Origin: Ochrobactrum quorumnocens
GTDB taxonomy: Bacteria; Pseudomonadota; Alphaproteobacteria; Rhizobiales; Rhizobiaceae
Length of the DNA: 64,000 nucleotides
Direction: 5' to 3'
Assembly: GCF_002278035.1 (NCBI RefSeq)
Contig: NZ_CP022605.1
Coordinates: forward strand, 310,001 to 374,000
The notes under the pieces are model-generated. The model made no database searches, was not told where the DNA came from, and worked only from the letters and a program-made list of their open reading frames with translations. The translations under genes and the position numbers were made by a program. Every line of letters starts with the position of its first letter. The stretch's first letter is position 1. Of the stretch, positions 26,362-34,789 are shown piece by piece.

Positions 26362-27219
26362 TCATTCGCTCCTGTCGCGGATCTTCTGCGGTAGATTGTC
26401 GATCAGCAAATTGACGCTGATTGTGAGGCTCGCAATGGCAATAGACGGAAACACAACAGCCGGTGCTGCAAAGGACAGCCCGCCGATGTTTTCTTTAACC
26501 AGAGCGCCCCAATCGGCAAATGGTGGCTGCACGCCCAGACCGAGGAATGACATGCTGGACAATAGCAGCACGATGAACACAAAACGCAGACCAAAATCGG
26601 CCAGCACTGGTCCAATGATGCCGGGCAAAATTTCCGAGCGGATGAGATAGCCGATCTTTTCACCACGTGCGCGAGCAACCGTCACGTAATCCATCGTATT
26701 GATGTTGATAGCAAGTGCGCGAGCAAAACGATAACTGCCGGGTATATAGATGACGGCCATAGTGATGATCAGGACCGGGATAGATGAGCCAACACCTGCT
26801 ACGATAACCAGTGCGAGAATTTTGCTTGGGATGGATGTTAAGGCGTCAAGAAAACGGCTTAGTGCGGAATCGAACCAGCCACCAATTACGGCAGCGGTCA
26901 TGCCGAGCGTAACACCAAGAAAGCAAGCCAGGAAAACAGCAGCAATTGAAATACCGACCGTGAAGCGTGCACCATAAATGATCCGCGAAAGCATATCGCG
27001 ACCCAGGTAATCAGTACCCAACGGAAACTGCGCACTCAATGGACCAAAAAAATCAAAGTCGACAATTTCACCAACAGGATGCGGCGCAATCCAGGGAGCA
27101 AGAATTGCAACCAATGCCCAGCACAGGATAATCAGGAATGAAACTGTACCAACCAGATTAACTCGATAGCCGAAGCGCGGAGACTTGGTCTTTCGCGGAT
27201 TTGAAACGGAAGCGGTCAT
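26362..27219 (-). CDS. Dipeptide-type ABC permease, DppC-like (copy 2)
   Basis: 285 residues, identical to the DppC-like protein at 14496-15353, including the PLGTDYLGRDMLSRI motif and the EAA loop for ATPase contact. It starts 2 bp after the DppB-like stop. It serves the second binding protein, at 28266-29876. Confidence 0.92.
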   Translation of the reverse strand: MTASVSNPRKTKSPRFGYRVNLVGTVSFLIILCWALVAILAPWIAPHPVGEIVDFDFFGPLSAQFPLGTDYLGRDMLSRIIYGARFTVGISIAAVFLACFLGVTLGMTAAVIGGWFDSALSRFLDALTSIPSKILALVIVAGVGSSIPVLIITMAVIYIPGSYRFARALAININTMDYVTVARARGEKIGYLIRSEILPGIIGPVLADFGLRFVFIVLLLSSMSFLGLGVQPPFADWGALVKENIGGLSFAAPAVVFPSIAIASLTISVNLLIDNLPQKIRDRSE

Positions 27220-27221
27220 GA

Positions 27222-28178
27222 TTATCGCAGCCTCGGGTTGGAAACAATAGCGATCAGATCCGCTATCGTGATGAGCAGGAGATAGCCAAAACAAAAGATC
27301 ATCGCGCAAGTCTGGATCAAAGGCAGATCGCGTGTTGCTACCGCATCAAGCATTAGTTTGGCTATCCCGGGATAATTGAAGATCGTTTCTACGATGATAA
27401 CTCCACCCAGCAGATACGACAGTGAGAGTGCAACCGCATTCACAATGGGGCCGAGCGCATTGGGAAGCGCATGAACCGTCACCATCCGGCGGCGTGATGC
27501 GCCTTTGAGCAGGGCCATTTCAACATAGGGTGTATTGAGTGTCTCAAGCACGGCTGCTCGCGTCATACGGATCATCTGCGCCGAGATCACAAAGCTCAGC
27601 GTGATAACCGGCATGGCAAAGACTTTCAAAAGACCGAGGAAAGATGTCACCTCATTGGCCATCGAAAGTGCCGGAAACCAGCCAAGATAAACCGCGAACA
27701 CCAGCACAGCGATCGTCGCTACCATGAATTCCGGCACCGAAATTACCGAGATTGTGAAGATGGATACAACACGATCATAGATTGTGCCGCGCATGATCGC
27801 CGCCGTAATACCGAGAAACAAAGCAACCGGCACCGAGATTGCGGCTGTGACACCGGCAAGCTTCAACGAGTTCACCAGCCGGTTGCCGATAAGATCAGCA
27901 ATCGGCACATTATTGACGTAAGACACGCCAAGATCACCGCGCAACAGGTTGCCCAGCCAATACAAAAAGCGCAGGAAAGCAGGTTGATCGAGGTTCATCG
28001 CTTCGCGAAGCCCCGCAACCGCCTCAGGCGTTGCTGCCTGGCCGAGCAAGATTTCTGCCACATCTCCGGGCAGCATCGCCGTTGCAAAGAAGATCGTAAA
28101 TGCAACAATCAAAAGCGTAACGACTGCAACAACAAGGCGTTTGGCGACGAGGTTCAACAATGGCGATTTTATGGTCAT
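27222..28178 (-). CDS. Dipeptide-type ABC permease, DppB-like (copy 2)
   Basis: 318 residues, identical to the DppB-like protein at 15356-16312, with LLRGDLGVSYVNNVPI and the EAA loop. It follows the second binding-protein gene and the repeated hairpin. Confidence 0.92.
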   Translation of the reverse strand: MTIKSPLLNLVAKRLVVAVVTLLIVAFTIFFATAMLPGDVAEILLGQAATPEAVAGLREAMNLDQPAFLRFLYWLGNLLRGDLGVSYVNNVPIADLIGNRLVNSLKLAGVTAAISVPVALFLGITAAIMRGTIYDRVVSIFTISVISVPEFMVATIAVLVFAVYLGWFPALSMANEVTSFLGLLKVFAMPVITLSFVISAQMIRMTRAAVLETLNTPYVEMALLKGASRRRMVTVHALPNALGPIVNAVALSLSYLLGGVIIVETIFNYPGIAKLMLDAVATRDLPLIQTCAMIFCFGYLLLITIADLIAIVSNPRLR

Positions 28179-28207
28179 GCGCAACCCAATATCGGGGGAA
28201 ACGATCA

Positions 28208-28237
28208 GTTCGGGCAAAACCAATGTTTTGCCCGAAC
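28208..28237 (-). promoter_or_regulatory. Intercistronic hairpin after binding-protein gene (copy 2)
   Basis: Same 12-bp perfect inverted repeat as at 16342-16371, between the second binding-protein gene and its permeases; likely sets the ratio of binding protein to membrane subunits. Confidence 0.65.
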
Positions 28238-28265
28238 CCGAAAAGCAAAGCTACCTGACCAAAGG

Positions 28266-29876
28266 TCAGGCTTCCAGCCAGGCATGTTCAGCGAAGGTAT
28301 AGCCCATCATGCCGCCAAGCGGGTTTGGCTCAAGGCCATTCAGCTTTGGCGAAATCGCATCAACATTAGACATAAAGACCGGAATGACCGTTCCAGCTTC
28401 GTTGGATACCAGGGCCTGCATTTCGCCATAGATTTCCTTGCGTTTTGCTTCGTCCAGCGAACCGCGAGCTTCAAGCAGCATGGAGTCGAACTTATCCGAC
28501 TTATACTTGCTTTCATTCCAAGGTGCATCGGTCTTATAGAGCAATGAGAACAGGATATCCGGCGTCGGACGTGCATTGATGTTGCCGTAATGGACCGGAT
28601 CTTTCAGCCAGTGGTTTGACCAGTAACCATCAGACGGGACACGATCAATGGTGACTTTCTGACCAATTGTGGACGCAGCCTGTTGAAGAACCATGGCATA
28701 ATCAAGCGACGAAGATGCAGCTTCTGCGGCGGTAATGCGGATTTCCTGATTAAGCATACCGGCTTTTTCAAGCAATGATTTTGCACGTTCAGGATCAAAC
28801 TCACGCTGCTTGAGTTCTGCATTGTGATACTTGCTGGTTGTTGGAACCGGATGATCGTTTGCTATTTCTGCAAGTCCACGCAGTACCGACTTCTGAATAA
28901 CTTCACGATTGGTCAGATACTTCAGCGCCTCAGCAACGCCAGCCTTATCGCCTGGCGTCAGATCAAGACGAACATTAAGGTTGGTGTAAGTACCAAGCTT
29001 GGAAATAAAAAGCTTCGCAGCCGGATTGTTTTCCAGAACGCGAAGCGAGCGTGGATTAAGGTTTGCACCCAGCTGAATATCACCGGAAAGCACCGCATTC
29101 ATACGCGCGCTTTCATCAGAGATTGCAATGAACTCAAACGAGTCGAGGTGTGGGCCGTTGTTCTTCCAGTAGTTTTCGTTGCGCGCAGCCATCGAGCGGA
29201 CGCCTGGCTGGAATTCCTTACAAACGAATGGTCCCGTGCCATTGCCCTTGGAAAAATCGGTAGTGCCATCTGCAACGATCATAAAATGATGCATCGCGAG
29301 AATGGTTGGCAAGTCTGCATTAGCGCTTTCCAGCGTAATTTCAGCCGTGGTGTCATCGATCTTCTTGACACCTGTGATCTGCTTCGCGATCGCATTCACT
29401 TTCGACCCAACAGCTGGATCAAGGTGACGATTAAGCGAGAAAACGATGTCATCCGCGGTCAGCGACTTGCCATCATGGAAAGTCACGCCCTTGCGAAGCT
29501 TGACAGTCCAGACCTTGGCGTCAACGCTTTCCACACTTTCAGCTAGTTCCATCTGTGTTTCACCCTGACCGTCAAGAAATGTCAGGCGATTATAGAATGC
29601 GCAGCAGCGCACATAATCGGTCGCGTTGGAAGCTTTAGCCGGATCAAGGGTATCGGCAGTGGAGGCGCTGAAACCAGCAGCCTTGATGAAACCGCCTTTG
29701 ACAGGTGTGGCAGCATATGCAGCTGTCGCACGACCAAGAATGGTCGTACCGGCTGCAGCGGCGACGCCACCCAACAGCATCATCTGCAACAATTCACGCC
29801 GGGTTGCCCCGCGACGAATTGCATTCTCAATCATCCGGTCGTCGGAAGAAGTCCAGTTGATTATCTTCTCGCTCAT
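28266..29876 (-). CDS. Dipeptide-type ABC substrate-binding protein, Tat-like leader (second system)
   Basis: A 536-residue family-5 solute-binding protein. The leader has RRGATRRELLQMMLLGGVAAAAG, a twin-arginine-like motif, with cleavage near AAYAATPVKGG. The mature protein shows GFIKAAGFSASTADTLDPAKA, the KLRKGVTFHDGKSLTADDIVFSL family motif and the C-terminal TFAEHAWLEA. It is homologous to, but clearly diverged from, the binding protein at 16400-18019; only the last ~10 codons are shared exactly through the duplicated block. AGGGGAACTGCA precedes the ATG. The two proteins therefore probably collect different ligands for identical membrane complexes. Confidence 0.9.
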   Translation of the reverse strand: MSEKIINWTSSDDRMIENAIRRGATRRELLQMMLLGGVAAAAGTTILGRATAAYAATPVKGGFIKAAGFSASTADTLDPAKASNATDYVRCCAFYNRLTFLDGQGETQMELAESVESVDAKVWTVKLRKGVTFHDGKSLTADDIVFSLNRHLDPAVGSKVNAIAKQITGVKKIDDTTAEITLESANADLPTILAMHHFMIVADGTTDFSKGNGTGPFVCKEFQPGVRSMAARNENYWKNNGPHLDSFEFIAISDESARMNAVLSGDIQLGANLNPRSLRVLENNPAAKLFISKLGTYTNLNVRLDLTPGDKAGVAEALKYLTNREVIQKSVLRGLAEIANDHPVPTTSKYHNAELKQREFDPERAKSLLEKAGMLNQEIRITAAEAASSSLDYAMVLQQAASTIGQKVTIDRVPSDGYWSNHWLKDPVHYGNINARPTPDILFSLLYKTDAPWNESKYKSDKFDSMLLEARGSLDEAKRKEIYGEMQALVSNEAGTVIPVFMSNVDAISPKLNGLEPNPLGGMMGYTFAEHAWLEA

Positions 29877-30211
29877 TGCAGTTCCCCTTGTTAAAGTTGC
29901 AACTGGTGCGCCGGTTTATAGTCACCGATTTCACCGCAGTTTAGAAATTCAGTTATTAACAACACCTCGTTGCAATGTGAGCCGAAACAGGCTTGGGGAG
30001 AGCGATTTGACCCATTACATGGCGGGCATTTATTCGAGATCCCAATTTAATCCGGTGGATTTGCCTTGAATCCTCACCTTTGGTGGCCATGACAGTTTGT
30101 TATGGCGATGCACGTAAATTGCGCTGAATTGGTGAAGAGCAGCAGCATAATATTGCGAATCTTATGAGTTTACGAAATTCCTGCGCGCAATTCTGCTGCT
30201 GTTCGTCAAAC
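29877..30211. other. Intergenic region, promoter of second binding-protein operon
   Basis: 335 bp between the 3' end of the aminotransferase gene and the start of the second binding-protein gene, both leftward. It must hold the importer promoter. I see no strong hairpin and no coding frame resembling a protein. Confidence 0.45.
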
Positions 30212-31588
30212 TTAGCCCTTCATCGCCGCACGCACGTCTTCATCAGCAAGCGTCTGATCAAGTGTCTTGCGCGTGCGTTCGATAATCGCGTCCACATCTT
30301 CGTCGGTGCAGCAAAGAGGTGGGGCATAACCAAGAACACCATTCGCAAAAGCACGGATTACCAAGCCGTTATCCCATGCACGGTCGAAGATGCGGCGTGC
30401 CGGATCAGCCGCAGCAGGAAGTGGTGTCTTGCTTTCCTTGTCAGTTACAAGCTCAATTGCAGCCAACATACCGCGACCACGCACATCGCCGACTAGCGGA
30501 TGATCAGCAAGTGATTGCAGCCCTGCCAGGAGGCGCTGACCAGCTTTACGACCATTTTCTAGCAGACCATTTTCATAAAGGCGCAGGCATTCAAGGCCAA
30601 CCGCTGCGCTGACGGGATGCGCAGAATAAGTATAGCCGTGGCCGACTGCCGCCTTGCCTGCACCATCAGCAATGGTGTTGTAGACATGCTCACACATAAA
30701 CACGGCGCCCATCGGTACATAGCCCGATGTCAGACCCTTAGCGGTCGTGATGAAATCCGGCACAACATCATCTTCCGAACAGGCAAATAGTGGGCCTGTT
30801 CGTCCAAACCCGGTGATCACTTCATCGGCGATGAATAGAACATCATATTTCTTGCAAAGCGCATGCATTGCACTGAGCCAGCCAGTCGGCGGTACGAGTA
30901 CCCCACCCGATCCCTGGATGGGCTCAACATAAAATGCTGCTACGCGCTCTGCGCCCAACTCTTCGATCTTGGCACGAAGCGCTGCAACCGATGCATCGAT
31001 GATTGCTTGCGGATCAGAGCCCACCGGATTTCGATAAGCATAATGCGATGGAATTTTATGTTGCCAGTCATAAGGCACACCAAAGCCCGCATGAAATACT
31101 GGAAGAGCTGTCAGACCGGAACCCGCAGCCGAAGAGCCGTGATAACCATATTCCACCGAAATGAACTGGTCTTTCTGCGGGGTGCCCTTGGCATGATAGT
31201 AATAGCGAATGAAACGGATTGTACTATCGATCGCATCGGAACCGCCAAGCGTGAAATAGACGTGATTAAGATCACCCGGCGCACGATCTGCGAGTTCAGC
31301 GGCCAGACGAATGGCAGATTCTGAACCAAGGCCGAAATAGCCGGTTGCATAGGGAAGCTCTTGCAACTGCTTTGTGGCCGCTTCGACGATACTGTCCTGG
31401 CCGTAGCCAACATTGACACACCAAAGGCCCGCAAAACCGTCCAGCAGTTTATGGCCGGATGCGTCGGTCAGAGTCGCGCCCTTGCCCGACTTCAGGACAC
31501 GCACACCTGCGGCTTCATGACTGCGGAATGATGAGACCGGATGCACCAGATGGGCGCGATCAAGTTCGATCAGCGAATTGCTCAGCAT
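30212..31588 (-). CDS. Class-III PLP aminotransferase (omega-amine/GABA type)
   Basis: A 458-residue omega-aminotransferase that would move the terminal amino group of an amine or omega-amino acid (putrescine, GABA, beta-alanine type) to pyruvate or a keto acid. Motifs: LLDGFAGLWCVNVGYG near the N-terminus, LGGSDAIDSTIRFIRYYYH (PLP phosphate site), YHGSSAAGSGLT, and FIADEVITGFGRTG with the Asp that binds the PLP ring. The Schiff-base lysine is K284 in TTAKGLTSGY. GGAG seven bases before ATG 31588 decides that start over an in-frame TTG. The GNAT gene lies immediately upstream on the same strand, 13 bp away, suggesting co-transcription. Confidence 0.9.
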   Translation of the reverse strand: MLSNSLIELDRAHLVHPVSSFRSHEAAGVRVLKSGKGATLTDASGHKLLDGFAGLWCVNVGYGQDSIVEAATKQLQELPYATGYFGLGSESAIRLAAELADRAPGDLNHVYFTLGGSDAIDSTIRFIRYYYHAKGTPQKDQFISVEYGYHGSSAAGSGLTALPVFHAGFGVPYDWQHKIPSHYAYRNPVGSDPQAIIDASVAALRAKIEELGAERVAAFYVEPIQGSGGVLVPPTGWLSAMHALCKKYDVLFIADEVITGFGRTGPLFACSEDDVVPDFITTAKGLTSGYVPMGAVFMCEHVYNTIADGAGKAAVGHGYTYSAHPVSAAVGLECLRLYENGLLENGRKAGQRLLAGLQSLADHPLVGDVRGRGMLAAIELVTDKESKTPLPAAADPARRIFDRAWDNGLVIRAFANGVLGYAPPLCCTDEDVDAIIERTRKTLDQTLADEDVRAAMKG

Positions 31589-31601
31589 AATATTCTCCAA
31601 A

Positions 31602-32444
31602 TCAACCTAAAGCCTGATTTACAAGCGCATATGTGCGATAGCCCGTATCGCGATGTTCTTCATTGGTGCGCTCCGCACGGCGCATCGTGATCCCGCCTCC
31701 AACATGAACAAGTCCGCGCTCTGTGAGCCAGATGCCCAGATCTGTTGAGATACTCGTATCGATGCGGACAAACTGGCCAATACAATCGGAGAGCAGAAAA
31801 TCGATCAGCGAACGCGCGTCATCATCGTTCTTTGCAACAATTGGCCCAATGACCTGCCCGCGGCCAAACTCACGAATAGCTGCGAATGCTTCAATCTGAT
31901 CAGCCTTTTGAATAACGGCAAACTTCGCGCACTTACTCAAAAGCTGCATAAGCGTCGCACGATCAATTCCTGTGGCTTGATGATCCAGCGAAACGAGACG
32001 CGGGAAATCGTCAGCACGAGCCCAAACGACATGTTCCGGCGAGTCAACTTTTTCAATAACACCTTGATGTTGAATGATTTCACCATTTGCCACAAAACCA
32101 AGCTTTTCATAAAGCGGCAAGCCATCTTGCGTGGCAACAAGCAGGCATGTGCGCCCGCTTGCAGCATCAAGCGCCGCCTGCATCAATTTGCGTCCAAGCC
32201 CGCGCCCGCGCATCGCTTCATCGACAATAACCATATTGATAGTTGCAACATCATCCCCCAATGGCGTTGCCATGGCAGTTCCGACAACCAGTCCGTCTTC
32301 AAGAGCTACAAAACCATTACTCAGCGCCAGCACCAATGCCCAATCGTCACGACGATGCGGCCACCCTGCCTGCTTTGACAGCACAACAGCGCCATCAAGA
32401 TGATCCGGCGTCATCGTTTCAAGTATGATTTGCGACATGGTCAT
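31602..32444 (-). CDS. GNAT acetyltransferase, two-part (paralogue 1)
   Basis: A 280-residue protein. The N-terminal GNAT domain has the acetyl-CoA site VIVDEAMRGRGLGRKLMQAAL (Q/RxxGxG/A motif) and LVATQDGLPLYEKLGFV. A C-terminal half about 130 residues long (from FPRLVSLDHQATGIDRATLMQLL) matches the Acetyltransf_18 type domain found in such two-part proteins. The target is unknown. A paralogue with the same layout is at 41673-42560. The gene heads a leftward pair with the aminotransferase and is divergent from the HAD/flavoenzyme pair at 32784. Confidence 0.82.
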   Translation of the reverse strand: MTMSQIILETMTPDHLDGAVVLSKQAGWPHRRDDWALVLALSNGFVALEDGLVVGTAMATPLGDDVATINMVIVDEAMRGRGLGRKLMQAALDAASGRTCLLVATQDGLPLYEKLGFVANGEIIQHQGVIEKVDSPEHVVWARADDFPRLVSLDHQATGIDRATLMQLLSKCAKFAVIQKADQIEAFAAIREFGRGQVIGPIVAKNDDDARSLIDFLLSDCIGQFVRIDTSISTDLGIWLTERGLVHVGGGITMRRAERTNEEHRDTGYRTYALVNQALG

Positions 32445-32783
32445 AGTGTTTATCCGGCAAAGTTCTTCTTGCCTTCAAATTAAAATGCCATGCGCAGCAG
32501 TTCATCCCGACCAACATCCAAATGCGATGCGTTTTCACTTTCCTTGTAGGCCCCCGCCGCATCTTATGCCGCGATACCATCCCCGTGGGCCCGTTATCAT
32601 TTAAAAATTCGGCTCTAGAGCCAGTCGATCAATCAGCTTTACGCAACACTCTGCCATAGCTCTGGCCAGATACGAAACAATCTGCTTCGTACCTACATGA
32701 ATGCAGTGATTAGTCTATTCGCCGCTCATTATGATGTATGACAACGGCGCAGTAGTGCCCGCAAGCCTCGTAAGGATCAAATC
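32445..32783. other. Divergent intergenic region, GNAT / HAD genes
   Basis: 339 bp between two divergent transcription units; holds both promoters. No strong palindrome or coding frame noticed. Confidence 0.45.
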
Positions 32784-33452
32784 ATGGCCCAGTTCAGACC
32801 AAAATACATCACCTTTGATTGCTACGGCACACTGACCAACTTTCAGATGGCAGAAGCTGCACGCGAGCTTTATTGCGAACAGCTTGATGAAGAGAAGATG
32901 CAGCAGTTCATCAAGAATTTTGCGGCCTATCGTCTTGATGAAATCCTGGGCAATTGGAAGCCCTATAATGAAGTCGTTCATAATGCGATTGAACGCACCT
33001 GCAAGAAGAACAATATCACCTTCAAAGCAGAAGACGCGCGCACCGTCTATGAACGGGTTCCAACTTGGGGCCCGCATGCGGACGTGCCAGCTGGTCTTTC
33101 CAAAGTTGCTAAAGAAATCCCGCTCGTCATTCTTTCAAACGCGATGAACGAGCAGATCCACCACAATGTCGATAAGCTCGGCGCGCCATTCCATGCTGTT
33201 TACACAGCACAGCAGGCACAGGCTTACAAGCCACGCTTCAAGGCGTTTGAATACATGCTCGACCAGCTCAACGCCAACCCGGCAGACATACTGCATGTCT
33301 CGTCATCGTTCCGCTACGACCTGATGTCAGCACATGATCTTGGCATCAAAAACAAGGTTTGGGTCAATCGCGGACATGAGCCAGCAAATCCTTATTACGG
33401 CTATACCGAAATCAAGGATATTTCCGGTCTCGCCGGTGTCGTTGGACTGTAA
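32784..33452 (+). CDS. HAD-superfamily hydrolase, type II haloacid dehalogenase-like (paralogue 1)
   Basis: A 222-residue HAD hydrolase of the L-2-haloacid dehalogenase group. The nucleophile motif is ITFDCYGTL (Asp of FDCYGTL, without the second Asp of phosphatases). Motif II Ser/Asn is VILSNAMNEQ, then AYKPRFKAFEYML gives the Lys, and LHVSSSFRYDLMSAHDLGIKNKVWVNRG the acidic end. Family members remove halide from 2-haloacids, but many are misnamed and act on other 2-substituted acids. It is 15 bp upstream of a DAO-type flavoenzyme; the same pair recurs at 44896-46948. Confidence 0.85.
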   Translation: MAQFRPKYITFDCYGTLTNFQMAEAARELYCEQLDEEKMQQFIKNFAAYRLDEILGNWKPYNEVVHNAIERTCKKNNITFKAEDARTVYERVPTWGPHADVPAGLSKVAKEIPLVILSNAMNEQIHHNVDKLGAPFHAVYTAQQAQAYKPRFKAFEYMLDQLNANPADILHVSSSFRYDLMSAHDLGIKNKVWVNRGHEPANPYYGYTEIKDISGLAGVVGL

Positions 33453-33467
33453 ATAAGGTTTAGCAAG

Positions 33468-34745
33468 ATGCAATTTAAACCCTACTGGCACGATACGACA
33501 CCGCCATTCACAGCTGGCGAGAAGAACCCGCCAGAAGGGCATTATGATGTTGCCATTATCGGCGGTGGTTTCACCGGAGTTTCGGCTGCATTGCATCTTG
33601 CCAAAGCAGGCAGCCGCGTCGCGGTCTTTGAAACTGGGCTTGTCGGCTCCGGCGCTTCAGGACGCAATGGCGGGCATCTCAACAACGGCCTAGCGCATAG
33701 CTTTATCGCGGCAAAACAACACCTTGGCGCAGAACGCGCCAAGGCTCTTTACAAAGCCTTCGACGATTCCGTGGATACTATCGAAGGTATCGTCGCCGAA
33801 GAAAATATCGATTGCTCTTTCCGGCGCGCTGGCAAATTGAAACTTGCTTCAAAGCCTGCACATTATGATGATCTTGCGAGCAATTTTGAAGCCATTCACG
33901 CGGAAGTCGATCCTGACATTGTCTTACTGCGCCGCGATCAGCTTTCAGGCGAAGTCGGCTCAAATGATTTTCACGGTGCCATGCTTTCCAAGAAAAGCGC
34001 CATGATGCATATGGGGCGCTATGTGACTGGCTTGGCGGCGGCAGCAGCGCGTCATAGTGCAATCATTTTTGAACACACAACGGTTCAAGAGCGCAAAAAG
34101 CTTGGCAGCCAGCACCAGATCGTGACATCGCGCGGCACGGTAACTGCCGACAATGTCATTCTGGCAACCGGCGCCTATACGACCGACAGCTTTTCCTATT
34201 TCCGCAAGCGTATCATCCCGGTTGGCAGTTTTATCATTGCAACCCGGCCGCTGACACAAAGCGAAATTGCCGCGACCATGCCCGGCAATCGCACCTATGT
34301 CACGTCGATGAATATCGGTAATTACTTCCGCCTTGCACCCGATAATCGTATGATTTTCGGCGGTCGCGCACGTTTCTCAACCACTTCCGACCAGCGCTCA
34401 GATAGCAAAAGTGGTGCAATTTTGCGCGAAAGCCTCGTCAAGATTTTTCCGCATCTCGCCAATGTGGAAATTGATTATTGCTGGGGCGGTCTCGTCGACA
34501 TGACTCAGGACCGCTATCCGCGCGCAGGTTTTGCGGATGGTGTCTGGTATGCGATGGGCTATTCCGGCCACGGCGCACAGATGTCTACACAGATGGGAAT
34601 TTATCTGGCCGATGCTATCCTTGGACGAGGCGACAAGAATCCTATTTCCGGCCTCGAATGGCCAACCATTCCAGGCTACTCCGGCAAACCGTGGTTTCTG
34701 CCACTGGTCGGCTTCTATTACAAAATGCTCGATAAGTTTCAGTAA
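33468..34745 (+). CDS. FAD-dependent oxidoreductase, DAO family (PuuB/OrdL-like, paralogue 1)
   Basis: A 425-residue flavoenzyme likely to oxidise an amine or N-substituted amino acid to an aldehyde or keto acid. The FAD site is YDVAIIGGGFTGVSAALHLAKAG followed by VFETGLVGSGASGRNGGHLNNG, where the SGRNGG motif is typical of gamma-glutamylputrescine oxidase-like proteins. The C-terminal part has YCWGGLVDMTQDRYPRAGFADGVWYAMGYSGHGAQMSTQMG. It is the second gene of a two-gene unit ending at the strong terminator 34757-34781. The paired HAD gene suggests a joint pathway. Confidence 0.87.
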   Translation: MQFKPYWHDTTPPFTAGEKNPPEGHYDVAIIGGGFTGVSAALHLAKAGSRVAVFETGLVGSGASGRNGGHLNNGLAHSFIAAKQHLGAERAKALYKAFDDSVDTIEGIVAEENIDCSFRRAGKLKLASKPAHYDDLASNFEAIHAEVDPDIVLLRRDQLSGEVGSNDFHGAMLSKKSAMMHMGRYVTGLAAAAARHSAIIFEHTTVQERKKLGSQHQIVTSRGTVTADNVILATGAYTTDSFSYFRKRIIPVGSFIIATRPLTQSEIAATMPGNRTYVTSMNIGNYFRLAPDNRMIFGGRARFSTTSDQRSDSKSGAILRESLVKIFPHLANVEIDYCWGGLVDMTQDRYPRAGFADGVWYAMGYSGHGAQMSTQMGIYLADAILGRGDKNPISGLEWPTIPGYSGKPWFLPLVGFYYKMLDKFQ

Positions 34746-34756
34746 CTTGAGAAGCA

Positions 34757-34781
34757 AAAAGGGCGGTTTAACCGCCCTTTT
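34757..34781. terminator. Bidirectional intrinsic terminator
   Basis: AAAAGGGCGGT, TTA loop, ACCGCCCTTTT: a perfect GC-rich 11-bp stem flanked by A and T runs, between convergent gene ends at 34745 (plus) and 34790 (minus). It should stop transcription from both sides. Confidence 0.92.
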
Positions 34782-34789
34782 CTCGTTGT

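Larger units (their letters stand above)
24696..28297. repeat. 3,602-bp direct repeat, copy 2 (dipeptide-type ABC genes)
   Basis: Second copy of 12830-16431 in the same orientation. It begins about 17 bp after the right subterminal repeat of the IS1111-type element and ends within the 3' codons of a different binding-protein gene. Confidence 0.95.
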
